DNA of 64,000 nucleotides from Chryseobacterium polytrichastri (GTDB taxonomy: Bacteria > Bacteroidota > Bacteroidia > Flavobacteriales > Weeksellaceae), in NCBI RefSeq assembly GCF_900142445.1, contig NZ_FRAV01000020.1:1-64000 (forward strand), read 5' to 3'. Each line of letters starts with the position of its first letter. Positions within the stretch are counted from its first letter, which is position 1. Under the pieces are notes generated by a model. It searched no databases, was not told the DNA's origin, and was given only the letters and a program-made list of their open reading frames with translations. The position numbers and the translations under genes are program-made. Below, in pieces: positions 25,606 through 33,242 of the stretch.

Positions 25606-25749
25606 TTAGCAGCAAACTCCTTTTGCATTACAAGCTCCAATGTAAGGTTCACCATCTGAAAAACAGAAGCAAGTTGTTACACATTTAATTTCTCCAGCGC
25701 CGTTAACTCTTTCTAATTGCTTTCTAGTGAGTTTTTTTAGATTTTTCAT
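25606..25749 (-). CDS. Cys-rich leader peptide, bacteriocin-like (Chryseobacterium type)
   Basis: A 47-residue product. The leader MKNLKKLTRKQLERVNGAG is basic and amphipathic and ends in a Gly-Ala-Gly site like double-glycine leaders. The remaining 28 residues hold six Cys, ending in a Cys-Cys pair, enough for three disulfides or thioether links. The leader matches the product at 35144-35401 at about half its positions. Annotation pipelines name such Chryseobacterium peptides bacteriocin-like, from memory. No transporter or modifying enzyme is nearby. A terminator follows, so it is a single-gene unit. Confidence 0.75.
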   Translation of the reverse strand: MKNLKKLTRKQLERVNGAGEIKCVTTCFCFSDGEPYIGACNAKGVCC

Positions 25750-25879
25750 AAAAATAGTTTTGGTTTGTATTACGAATATAAAAAATAAATCATTACAAAG
25801 GGATAAAATTCTTTTAAGATTAATCTTTTGATAAACTCGTTAAAATTAGCTATCATTAAAAAAACACCTAATTTTGAGT

Positions 25880-25942
25880 ATGAAAAATACAATCTATATC
25901 TTATTTCTGTTTGTATGTTTCACTGTTTTAAAGGCACTGTGA
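25880..25942 (+). other. 20-residue hydrophobic micro-ORF, doubtful
   Basis: An ATG opens a frame for MKNTIYILFLFVCFTVLKAL and then stops. It looks like a signal peptide cut short. It could be a remnant of a secreted-protein gene, a leader peptide or chance. It lies upstream of the promoter of the DUF2809 gene. I give it low weight. Confidence 0.2.
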
Positions 25943-25957
25943 AAAGTAGAGAAATAA

Positions 25958-25965
25958 TATCTTTG
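25958..25965 (+). promoter_or_regulatory. -7 box TATCTTTG for the DUF2809 gene
   Basis: An exact TAnnTTTG match, 70 nt before the start codon at 26036. No -33 TTG at the usual distance. Confidence 0.4.
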
Positions 25966-26035
25966 TCAAAATATATGAACAGGAACGGGCTTTGGTCTGT
26001 TTTTTTTAATAAAAAAATAAAGCCAAAATATACAT

Positions 26036-26431
26036 ATGAAATTTAAATTCAGCTTGAAATACCTCCTTTTAACAATTCTAATCTTCTTGGGTGAGGTTTT
26101 AATTGCCACAAAATTAAAGCATATTTTCTTTGTGAGAGCGTATCTGGGAGATGTGATTGTCGTGATTCTTTTGTATACTTTCGTTAAAAGTTTTTTGATC
26201 ATTAATAATCAAAAATTGATTTTAGGAATCTTGGCTTTTTCTTGTTTGGTTGAATTTGCACAATACTTTAAGATTGCAGACCAATTAGGCTTCCCGGAAG
26301 GAAGCCTGATGTATATTGTGGTGGGGAATTCTTTTTCCTGGATTGATATTTTATGTTATGCGGCCGGGTGTTTGATGACCTATCTCTTTGTGAAGTTTGA
26401 AGAGTCAATAAGCTTACAAAAGCTTATTTAA
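26036..26431 (+). CDS. DUF2809 family membrane protein
   Basis: A 131-residue integral membrane protein with four predicted helices (about 9-27, 33-52, 60-78 and 100-120). The signature-like parts are RAYLGDVIVVILLYTFVK and SCLVEFAQYFKIADQLG, typical of the DUF2809 family. It is transcribed alone and converges with the YARHG lipoprotein gene. The function is unknown. Confidence 0.78.
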   Translation: MKFKFSLKYLLLTILIFLGEVLIATKLKHIFFVRAYLGDVIVVILLYTFVKSFLIINNQKLILGILAFSCLVEFAQYFKIADQLGFPEGSLMYIVVGNSFSWIDILCYAAGCLMTYLFVKFEESISLQKLI

Positions 26432-26437
26432 GATTAA

Positions 26438-27355
26438 TTATCTTCCGAAAGAATCATATTTATCTTCTGCATATTTTACAAAACGGTTCAATAGAGCCAC
26501 GTTATCTTTTTCCATAGGAGAAAGGTCTTTGTCTACATTATTAGAAACAGGAATGTACCAATCTGTCTGTTCAAAGAAGTTTCTGTAGGTCTGTTTTTTA
26601 AAAGCATATCCATGTCTTGCAAAAACTGAATTTTTAATAATCTCAAGATCCAGTTTTCTTAAGTTTTTAATATCTTTTTCTGTTAGTTTTTGTTTTGAAG
26701 CATTTAATTTAAAGATAGCATCAGAAGCCACTCTGTTTTTTTGAGTTGTATATTTTTCTGTTTTCCCAGTTTCTTGATCGGTATATTTTTCAACAAAATC
26801 TTTGGGATTTTCCCAATCTACCAAGTTGGAATCTTCATCCAGCATAAAATTCGGATTATAAACAAACTGTTTTTTGGTTAGTTTTAGTGTTTTTAGTGGA
26901 GATTTTACCGCTTTCTTATTAAATACAGACCATTTTCCCGTCAAACTGTCACCAGCTAATTTTACTTCAAATCTACCGTCTGTTTTATCATTTCCGGGTT
27001 CGTCCAGTGTAAATGATTTTGAATCTTCATTAAAAATTCCTCTGAAAGGGCGCTGATTTCCATTTACAATACTTTGACCGTAAACGCTATCTTTTGTAAT
27101 TCTGTTGATCTTTAAAGCCAGTTTTTTATTAACCTCTCCTTCATATTCTTCCCCATCTTCAGAAGTAATCATTTCCTTTCCTGCAAAATCTCCCATATAA
27201 ATTCCGTACAATTCTTGATGAACTTCTGGAACAACCACGGAGTCTTTCTTAGCAACCAGAGAATCTTTTGAGGATCCGGTTTCTTTTCCATCTTTTTTAC
27301 AGGCAATTAAACTGATTGTAAATAAGGAGATTAATGTTAATTTTAAAATTTTCAT
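26438..27355 (-). CDS. Lipoprotein with C-terminal YARHG domain
   Basis: A predicted lipid-anchored envelope protein. The signal peptide MKILKLTLISLFTISLIAC ends in a lipobox Cys at residue 19. I chose the ATG at 27355: the longer frame starts at 27397, inside a -7 promoter box. The C-terminal 75 residues (LDLEIIKNSVFARHGYAFKK ... FFEQTDWYIP) form a YARHG domain, a probable extracellular or peptidoglycan-linked module. The middle (about 50-160) is beta-rich with no recognised family. It converges with DUF2809, six bases apart. Confidence 0.82.
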   Translation of the reverse strand: MKILKLTLISLFTISLIACKKDGKETGSSKDSLVAKKDSVVVPEVHQELYGIYMGDFAGKEMITSEDGEEYEGEVNKKLALKINRITKDSVYGQSIVNGNQRPFRGIFNEDSKSFTLDEPGNDKTDGRFEVKLAGDSLTGKWSVFNKKAVKSPLKTLKLTKKQFVYNPNFMLDEDSNLVDWENPKDFVEKYTDQETGKTEKYTTQKNRVASDAIFKLNASKQKLTEKDIKNLRKLDLEIIKNSVFARHGYAFKKQTYRNFFEQTDWYIPVSNNVDKDLSPMEKDNVALLNRFVKYAEDKYDSFGR

Positions 27356-27394
27356 ATATGAGTTTTTTTGATTTTTAATGGTGATGTGCAATCG

Positions 27395-27402
27395 CAAAAT
27401 TA
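27395..27402 (-). promoter_or_regulatory. -7 box TAATTTTG for the YARHG lipoprotein gene
   Basis: Minus-strand TAATTTTG lies 39 nt before the chosen start at 27355 and overlaps the upstream-most ATG at 27397, which argues against that longer start. Confidence 0.5.
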
Positions 27403-27422
27403 CGGATCGTAGTAAAGCGATT

Positions 27423-28061
27423 TTATATAATTTTTTTTGTGATTAAATATTCAATTAAAAGGATATTGGGTACCCAGCCCATCCATGCAATAATTTCATA
27501 AACATCCATCGGATTGGGATGGAAAAAATAGACAATAATAACTTTCCACATTCTTAAAGTGATTGCAGATAAGGTTAAGGCAAAACTGCGCCACATCCAT
27601 TGTTTATGTTGTTTAAATTTCTTCTGTCGGGCAAATTGGTAAGCCCTAAAAGTAGTAAACCACCATAAACTTCCCAAAATAATAAATGAAATTTTAGAAA
27701 AAACATTTCCATTCGCAAAACATCCCATGTAAACTCCTGATGGAGCAGAGAAGATTAATAATAAAAAGATGTACACTTTCCCCGAATTTCTATGGAAATT
27801 TTTCAATCCAAAATTTTTCCTAAGAATTGCTAAAAAACCAGAGAGTAAAATAAAAATACTCATATAGACATGGGTGTAGAAGAACCACAGATATTCAGGT
27901 CTGTTAATAACTTCGGTTTGCTTTATCATCAAAAAGCTCACTTCCGTTTTTAATGGAATATATTCTAACGTAATCTTTAGCATTAGCCAAAAGAAATATC
28001 CAAACCCGATTGTGAAAAGGATTTTTAAGATGCTTGGGATATTTTTCTTGACTAAAAGCAT
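27423..28061 (-). CDS. DUF2306 family membrane protein
   Basis: A predicted integral membrane protein with about six helices. The segments HVYMSIFILLSGFLAI, GKVYIFLLLIFSAPSGVYMG and FKQHKQWMWRSFALTLSAITLRMW match the DUF2306 pattern, with conserved His and Arg that could bind a cofactor. I chose the ATG at 28061 (212 residues) because the longer start at 28109 would lie inside a dispersed repeat. The function is unknown. Confidence 0.78.
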   Translation of the reverse strand: MLLVKKNIPSILKILFTIGFGYFFWLMLKITLEYIPLKTEVSFLMIKQTEVINRPEYLWFFYTHVYMSIFILLSGFLAILRKNFGLKNFHRNSGKVYIFLLLIFSAPSGVYMGCFANGNVFSKISFIILGSLWWFTTFRAYQFARQKKFKQHKQWMWRSFALTLSAITLRMWKVIIVYFFHPNPMDVYEIIAWMGWVPNILLIEYLITKKII

Positions 28062-28082
28062 TTTTCTAATTTGTATTTTTTT

Positions 28083-28164
28083 AAACACTAATATCACAAA
28101 TTTCACCACAAGTATTCACCAATGAATTGTGCTATTTGTGAAATTATTCGTGCCATTTGTGTTT
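28083..28164. repeat. Intergenic palindromic repeat, family A copy 2
   Basis: The ends AAACAC and GTGTTT are inverted, and the interior has degenerate matches such as CACAAATTTCAC with TTTGTGAAATTATTCGTG. The right half (28117-28165) matches 6064-6112 at 38 of 49 positions. It sits between two leftward genes. Confidence 0.75.
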
Positions 28165-28170
28165 AATTAA

Positions 28171-29373
28171 TTATTTCGAATTCAAATCCTGCGCAATCAA
28201 CCAAGCTTCACTCCAGCAAGCCTGAAAATTAAAGCCTCCTGTCACTGCATCAATATTCAAGACTTCTCCGGCAACATAAAAATTAGGCAGAATTTTAGAA
28301 GACATGTTTTTAAAATTAATCTCTTTTAAATCTATTCCTCCGGCCGTTACAAACTCATCTTTAAACGTTGATTTTCCTGTTACCTGCAATTTCTTTTTGC
28401 ATAAATTTTCAAGAATCATCTGCATTTCCTTTCCTGAGATTTGGGCAACTTGTTTGTTTAGATCTACTTTGGAAACTTCTAATATTTTCTGCCAGAATCT
28501 ATTCGTAATATCAAATATTTTCGCCAGTCCAATAGTCTTTTTTGGATTGGATTGTTTGAAGTTTTGAAATAATTCTTCTGCATCATCAATATCTTTTGAA
28601 ATAAAATTAACTTCAATCTCAAAATTATATTTAACCTTCGCTAAACTTAATGCCTCCCAAGCCGATATTTTTAAAATAGCAGGTCCCGAAAGTCCCCAAT
28701 GGGTAATTAACAAAGGCCCGCTTTCTTCTGTTTTTAACTTCGGAATAGAGATTTCTGCATTTTCAAAACTTGTTCCGGGTAATTCTTTTAATAAATCATT
28801 CTTAATGTTGAATGTGAAAAGGGAAGGAACCAAATCAATGATTTTATGTCCTAAACTTTCAATGATTTTCAATGACTTTGGTGAACTTCCGGTGGTGTAA
28901 ATAACAAAATCTGCTTCAAAATCGCCTAAACTTGTTGTAACGATATATCTTTCGTCTAATTTTTCGATTTCCTTTACAGAACATTTTGTCTTTACCTCAA
29001 CATTTTTTTGCTGAATTTCATTCAATAAAGTATTAATAATTGTCTGCGAAGAATTGCTTTCAGGAAAAACTCTGTTGTCGTTTTCTATTTTCAAAGGGAC
29101 TTTTCGTTGATCAAACCAATCCATGGTATCTCCAGGCTGAAACTTTGTAAAAACACTTAATAATTCCTTATTTCCACGAGGGTAGAATTGAACTAATTCT
29201 TTAGCATCAAAGCATGCATGAGTTACATTACATCTTCCGCCTCCGGAAATCTTAACTTTCTGAAGTACATCTGAGTTTTGCTCAAGAATCGTAATGTTAT
29301 ATTTTGTTTTGTCAAGATTCGATGCACAGAAAAAACCGGCTGCACCGCCTCCAATAATGATAATTTGCTTCAT
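28171..29373 (-). CDS. YhiN/HI0933 family flavoprotein (NAD(P)/FAD-dependent oxidoreductase)
   Basis: A predicted FAD-binding protein. The N-terminal Rossmann motif IIIGGGAAGFFCASNL is at residues 4-19, followed by ISGGGRCNVTHACF, the family hallmark. The C-terminal segment NFYVAGEVLNIDAVTGGFNFQACWSEAW closes the FAD site. At 400 residues it has normal length. The physiological substrate of the widespread YhiN group is not established, to my knowledge. It has its own -7 box and no pathway neighbours. Confidence 0.9.
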   Translation of the reverse strand: MKQIIIIGGGAAGFFCASNLDKTKYNITILEQNSDVLQKVKISGGGRCNVTHACFDAKELVQFYPRGNKELLSVFTKFQPGDTMDWFDQRKVPLKIENDNRVFPESNSSQTIINTLLNEIQQKNVEVKTKCSVKEIEKLDERYIVTTSLGDFEADFVIYTTGSSPKSLKIIESLGHKIIDLVPSLFTFNIKNDLLKELPGTSFENAEISIPKLKTEESGPLLITHWGLSGPAILKISAWEALSLAKVKYNFEIEVNFISKDIDDAEELFQNFKQSNPKKTIGLAKIFDITNRFWQKILEVSKVDLNKQVAQISGKEMQMILENLCKKKLQVTGKSTFKDEFVTAGGIDLKEINFKNMSSKILPNFYVAGEVLNIDAVTGGFNFQACWSEAWLIAQDLNSK

Positions 29374-29407
29374 ATTTATTTTAATCTTATGCTGAAGATT
29401 ATTTTTA

Positions 29408-29415
29408 CAAAACTA
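29408..29415 (-). promoter_or_regulatory. -7 box TAGTTTTG for the YhiN-type gene
   Basis: Minus-strand TAGTTTTG matches TAnnTTTG, 34 nt upstream of the start codon at 29373. Confidence 0.45.
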
Positions 29416-29488
29416 CAATTTTTATAAACCATCTTATTTGAGTAATTTTGAAGATTATAATTTTTTGAACTTTAAAGTGAAAATAGTC

Positions 29489-29670
29489 AACCACAAAAGG
29501 AACAAAAGATTATAAACACGTTAGAACAAATAAGTTTAATATTAAACAGTTTAAAAGTTCACATAAGATAAAAATCAAAGATTTTTTTAATTAATGTGTT
29601 CTTCTGTTTGTTGTTGAAAGATAGCTTGGAAGACTTACGGGTTGCAAAAGCTTTTGTTCCTATTGTGGTT
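29489..29670. repeat. Long intergenic inverted repeat, family C
   Basis: AACCACAAAAGGAACAAAAG (29489-29508) is inverted at 29651-29670 with 19 of 20 matches, 142 bp apart. The interior has weaker complementary words and a small AAAAATC/GATTTTT hairpin. The element accounts for most of the 334-bp gap 29374-29707, in which I see no gene. It could be a MITE-like element or a structured RNA. Confidence 0.75.
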
Positions 29671-29707
29671 AAAAAGTTGGAGTTCATTATTAAAAAATAA
29701 AATTTAA

Positions 29708-30199
29708 ATGATATTTTACCATAAATTCGAAGTTCGTTGGAGCGATCTTGATGCCAACAAACATTTAGCAAACTCATCGTATGTACAATTTTGTGCACAA
29801 ACCAGAATGGCTTTTATGAAGCAGGAAAAGATGGGCGTTACACAAATGAGCAGATGGGGGATTGGTCCTGTGATCATGCACGAAAGATTTTCTTTTTTCA
29901 AAGAAATATTTGCAGATCAGATTGTTATTGTAAGTCTGGAAATTGATGGATGTGCAGAAGATTCTTCTATTTATCGTTTTGTACACAAGTTTTATCTTCC
30001 TGATGGATCACACTGTGCAACTGCAGAAGCTACAGGCGTTTGGATTGATACCATGCTGAGAAAAATGACAACGCCACCGGATGATGTAATGGAAGCAATG
30101 AACAAATATAAAACTCCGGATACCATAGTTTTAACGAGAGAAGATTTTAAGAAATTGCCTTTCCGTCCGGAAAATATTGATCCGACGAAACTTGTATAA
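29708..30199 (+). CDS. Hotdog-fold acyl-CoA thioesterase (4HBT type)
   Basis: A predicted thioesterase that cleaves acyl-CoA or a related thioester. FEVRWSDLDANKHLANSSYVQF near residues 7-28 is the hotdog active-site region with the catalytic Asp in a SDLDANKH context. At 163 residues it has normal single-domain length. It precedes thiL by 75 bp with no terminator between, so they may be co-transcribed. The acyl group is not known. Confidence 0.86.
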   Translation: MIFYHKFEVRWSDLDANKHLANSSYVQFCAQTRMAFMKQEKMGVTQMSRWGIGPVIMHERFSFFKEIFADQIVIVSLEIDGCAEDSSIYRFVHKFYLPDGSHCATAEATGVWIDTMLRKMTTPPDDVMEAMNKYKTPDTIVLTREDFKKLPFRPENIDPTKLV

Positions 30200-30233
30200 A
30201 TTTAATGTAAGGTTCAAAGTTAAATGTTCAGGC

Positions 30234-30262
30234 ATTGCTTATTACCTATTACTCATTACTTA
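30234..30262. repeat. Short TTAC/CATT-rich repetitive patch
   Basis: The gap before thiL contains repeated words of the form ATTAC-C/T-TATTAC-TCATTAC. Such patches are familiar in flavobacterial intergenic DNA, by recollection only. No gene is present in this 75-bp gap. Confidence 0.4.
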
Positions 30263-30274
30263 TAATTAAAAAAT

Positions 30275-31330
30275 ATGTTTGAAGATAAAGAACCAGAATT
30301 AACGCCAATCTCTAAATTAGGAGAATTTGGATTGATTAAGCATTTAACGGAACATTTTCCTTTATCCAACGAGTCTTCGGAACTTGGAGTAGGAGATGAT
30401 GCGGCAATTATTAATCCTGGAAATAAAAAAGTTATTCTTACCACGGATGTTTTGGCAGAAGGAGTACATTTCAATTTGGGATATGTTCCGTTAAAACATT
30501 TAGGATATAAGGCTGTAGTTGTGAATCTTAGTGATGTTGCAGCAATGAATGCTACTCCAACACAGATCTTGGTTTCTTTGGCGGTGTCAAACCGTTTCCC
30601 CGTTGAAGCTTTGGAAGAAATTTATTCTGGAATTCAAGCGGCTTGCACCAGATATAAAGTAGATTTGATTGGTGGAGATACAACAAGCTCAAACGCAGGT
30701 TTGGTCATGAGTATTACGGCTGTCGGAATTGAAGATGAAGAGAACATTGTAAAAAGAAGTACAGCACAACCCAATGATCTTCTCGTTGTAAGTGGAGATT
30801 TAGGTGGCGCTTATATGGGACTTCAGATTTTGGAAAGAGAGCACGCTGTGTTCCTTGCTGATCCGAATATGCAACCTGAAATGGAAGGATTTGATTATAT
30901 TCTTGAAAGACAATTGAAACCTGAAGCAAGGACAGATGTTAAAGGTATTTTAGAAGGATTGGATATCAAACCAACTTCCATGATCGATATTTCTGATGGT
31001 TTGGCTTCTGAAATTCTTCATCTTTCAGACCAATCAAAAGTAGGCTTCAGATTGTATGAAGAGAAAATTCCGATGGATAATCTGACGATTACTACGGCGG
31101 ATGAATTTAATTTAAATCCAGTAATGGCTGCTTTAAGTGGAGGTGAAGATTATGAATTATTGTTCACGATTTCACCAAATGATTTCGAGAAAATGAAAAA
31201 TCACCCAGATTTCACAATCATCGGACATGCTGTTGATAAAGAAGAAGGTAATTTTATGGTGGCAAGAGGTTCTAACCAATTGGTTTCTCTTACTGCTCAA
31301 GGATGGGATGCTTTTTTAGGAAATAACTAA
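30275..31330 (+). CDS. thiL: Thiamine-monophosphate kinase
   Basis: Phosphorylates thiamine monophosphate to the active cofactor thiamine diphosphate with ATP. The AIR-synthase-like fold shows LGVGDDAAII near residue 41, KAVVVNLSDVAAMNATP near residue 82 and GGDTTSS near residue 130, all metal or nucleotide contacts. At 351 residues it has normal length. No other thiamine genes or TPP riboswitch are seen nearby. A strong terminator follows. Confidence 0.94.
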   Translation: MFEDKEPELTPISKLGEFGLIKHLTEHFPLSNESSELGVGDDAAIINPGNKKVILTTDVLAEGVHFNLGYVPLKHLGYKAVVVNLSDVAAMNATPTQILVSLAVSNRFPVEALEEIYSGIQAACTRYKVDLIGGDTTSSNAGLVMSITAVGIEDEENIVKRSTAQPNDLLVVSGDLGGAYMGLQILEREHAVFLADPNMQPEMEGFDYILERQLKPEARTDVKGILEGLDIKPTSMIDISDGLASEILHLSDQSKVGFRLYEEKIPMDNLTITTADEFNLNPVMAALSGGEDYELLFTISPNDFEKMKNHPDFTIIGHAVDKEEGNFMVARGSNQLVSLTAQGWDAFLGNN

Positions 31331-31363
31331 GAATAAGTTGTATACTTAATTTTGAAATATTGT

Positions 31364-31392
31364 AAGACCACTGCTTTTGTAGTGGTCTTTTG
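31364..31392 (+). terminator. Terminator after thiL
   Basis: AAGACCACT pairs with AGTGGTCTT across an 8-nt loop and is followed by TTTG. It lies 33 nt past the thiL stop. Confidence 0.8.
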
Positions 31393-31542
31393 TTGATAAA
31401 AGCAAAAAAGATTTTCAGAAAAATGTACTATCAAATTAATGTCATCCTTCCGTTTTCTCTTTTGGTCATACTATTCAAACACTTAATCAAGTAATTTTTG
31501 TAAAAAACAGGTAATAGGCTCTCTTTGCATAAAGTTTAAATT

Positions 31543-32451
31543 ATGAAGAGAAACCTTCTGACAGCTGTCTGCTGTCTGTTGCCTTTAGGATATTGGATCA
31601 ATGCTCAGACAGGCATATCTGCAGAGTTGAAAACGGAGTATATTCCATTCTCTAATTATGTCCGTCCGGAAGACAGTGTAAAAACAGATTCCAAAAGTGA
31701 TTTTAAAAGAGTAGATATGAACCTGAGTATTCCACTATCCGTAAAAAAGAATAGCGACGGTAAAATAAAATCATGGTCTATGCTGGTTGGAGGCTCCTAT
31801 GCGAAAATGAATCACAAAAATTACGAAACCCAATTATTTCCAACTGAAATGCTGAATGCGCAGGTCGGAATACAGCATATGCGACCTTTAGGAAAAAAGT
31901 GGAGCATGATGATGACTGCATCAGTAGGAGTATATACCGATCTTGAAAAAATAGATTTTAATGATGTTCTGGGACAGGGAGGGATATTATTTATCAGGCA
32001 TTTTAATCCAAATCTTTCATTGGGAGGAGGTCCGGTTTTAACAACAGCTTTTGGAGTTCCGATGATTCTGCCGTGGATCTATTTCGACTGGAAAACCAAT
32101 GGGAAAATTAAATTCAATATTAATTTCCCTGAAGGGATGGATGCGGGGTATCAATTTACAGACAAGTTTACTTTAAAAGCAGTGGTAAACCTCAGTGGAA
32201 TGTCTGTGGAAAGAAACAAAGACGGTAAATCTATGCTGTTCGGATATCAGCAGATTACAGCAGGACTCAGACCGGAAATAAAGCTGAATGATAAATTAAC
32301 GCTCCGTATTACGGGAGGAAGTACTTTAGTAAGAAGCTTCAGTGAGAACGATCGCAAGATTAAAAATATTTTTAAGGAAAAGAGCGTGGCTGATCCCCGA
32401 TTTACAAGCACATTTTATGTGGCGCTGGGCTTGTGTTGGAATTTACCATAA
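31543..32451 (+). CDS. Outer-membrane beta-barrel protein (DUF6268-like)
   Basis: A signal peptide (about 1-21, LGYWINAQ) is followed by alternating polar and hydrophobic strands over 280 residues. It ends in an aromatic-rich strand (FTSTFYVALGLCWNLP), the usual barrel insertion signal. The pattern resembles DUF6268 proteins. The converging two-component operon encodes a sensor and a LytTR regulator; a functional link is possible but not shown. The cargo or function is unknown. Confidence 0.72.
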   Translation: MKRNLLTAVCCLLPLGYWINAQTGISAELKTEYIPFSNYVRPEDSVKTDSKSDFKRVDMNLSIPLSVKKNSDGKIKSWSMLVGGSYAKMNHKNYETQLFPTEMLNAQVGIQHMRPLGKKWSMMMTASVGVYTDLEKIDFNDVLGQGGILFIRHFNPNLSLGGGPVLTTAFGVPMILPWIYFDWKTNGKIKFNINFPEGMDAGYQFTDKFTLKAVVNLSGMSVERNKDGKSMLFGYQQITAGLRPEIKLNDKLTLRITGGSTLVRSFSENDRKIKNIFKEKSVADPRFTSTFYVALGLCWNLP

Positions 32452-32463
32452 AAAGAGAAAAAG

Positions 32464-32500
32464 GAGGCTGGGAGATTATATTAATTCCAGCCTCTCAATT
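32464..32500. terminator. Bidirectional terminator between the barrel and LytTR genes
   Basis: GAGGCTGG (32464-32471) pairs with CCAGCCTC (32487-32494). T-rich tails follow on both strands, serving the converging genes. Confidence 0.75.
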
Positions 32501-32504
32501 TTTA

Positions 32505-33242
32505 CTATTTACTGATCAACTTCTTATATACCACTTGATTCAGGAGTTCTTCTTTTCGGGTACGGGAAATAGGAAGCTCTGTTTTATTGATGTACAATCG
32601 GCCTCCTGAAATCATTTCAATATGAGTGATATTGATTAAAAATGATTTGTGAATTCTAAAAAAATGCTCAGGTGACAAAGATTCTTCAATAGCTTTCATT
32701 GTTTGATGAATAACAAGAGATTTATCTTTAAAATGCAGTTTGGTGTAGTTTTGCATACTCTCAATATACAGAATATCAACCCACGATATTTTTATAAAAG
32801 TATCAGATTGGCGAACATATAAAAAAGGATCATCCAATTGGGTGTTCTTTTTTGACCTTTCAGATAAAATGAATTGTTGCTGTGCTTTATTTACAGCTTG
32901 GTAAAATCGATTGAAAGCAATGGGCTTCAGAAGATAATCAGCAACCTGTAATCTGTAACCCTCTAATGCATATTCTGAATAAGCTGTCGTTAAAATGCAT
33001 AATGGAGGATTTTCTAATTGTTCTAAAAACTCCAGCCCTGTTAAATAAGGCATATTGATATCCAGGAATATCAGATCAATTTGATTATCCTGTACTTTAG
33101 GATTAGCTTCCAAAGCTGTGGCGCAGGTTTCTACAACTTCTAAAAAATCAATTTGGTCTGCCATATCTTTAAGATGGAATCTTGCCAAAGGTTCATCATC
33201 AATAATAAGGCATTTCATTTTTGGTAGGTTATTGTTCATCAT
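32505..33242 (-). CDS. LytTR family response regulator
   Basis: A DNA-binding regulator of the AgrA/LytR type. The receiver (about 9-125) has acidic IIDDEP, the phospho-acceptor Asp in FLDINMP near residue 59, TTAYSEYA near 88 and LLKP near 108. A LytTR DNA-binding domain (about 140-240) has YIESMQNYTKLHF and FFRIHKSFLINITHI. The start overlaps the histidine kinase gene by 14 nt, so translation is coupled. Met9 (MKCLIIDDEP) is another possible start. Confidence 0.92.
   Translation of the reverse strand: MMNNNLPKMKCLIIDDEPLARFHLKDMADQIDFLEVVETCATALEANPKVQDNQIDLIFLDINMPYLTGLEFLEQLENPPLCILTTAYSEYALEGYRLQVADYLLKPIAFNRFYQAVNKAQQQFILSERSKKNTQLDDPFLYVRQSDTFIKISWVDILYIESMQNYTKLHFKDKSLVIHQTMKAIEESLSPEHFFRIHKSFLINITHIEMISGGRLYINKTELPISRTRKEELLNQVVYKKLISK

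Noticed and set aside
25828..26046. 72-residue plus-strand frame before the DUF2809 gene
   Set aside because: It overlaps the promoter and start of the DUF2809 gene and has no coherent hydrophobic or conserved pattern.
28062..28109. Longer N-terminus for the DUF2306 protein
   Set aside because: The extra codons fall in a dispersed intergenic repeat and add no conserved or signal-like sequence.
29559..29798. 79-residue minus-strand frame in the thioesterase upstream gap
   Set aside because: It covers the family C repeat and the antisense of the thioesterase start; better explained by the repeat.
30200..30274. Possible TPP riboswitch before thiL
   Set aside because: The 75-bp gap is AT-rich with TTAC/CATT words and lacks the conserved thi-box core; it is also too short for the fold.
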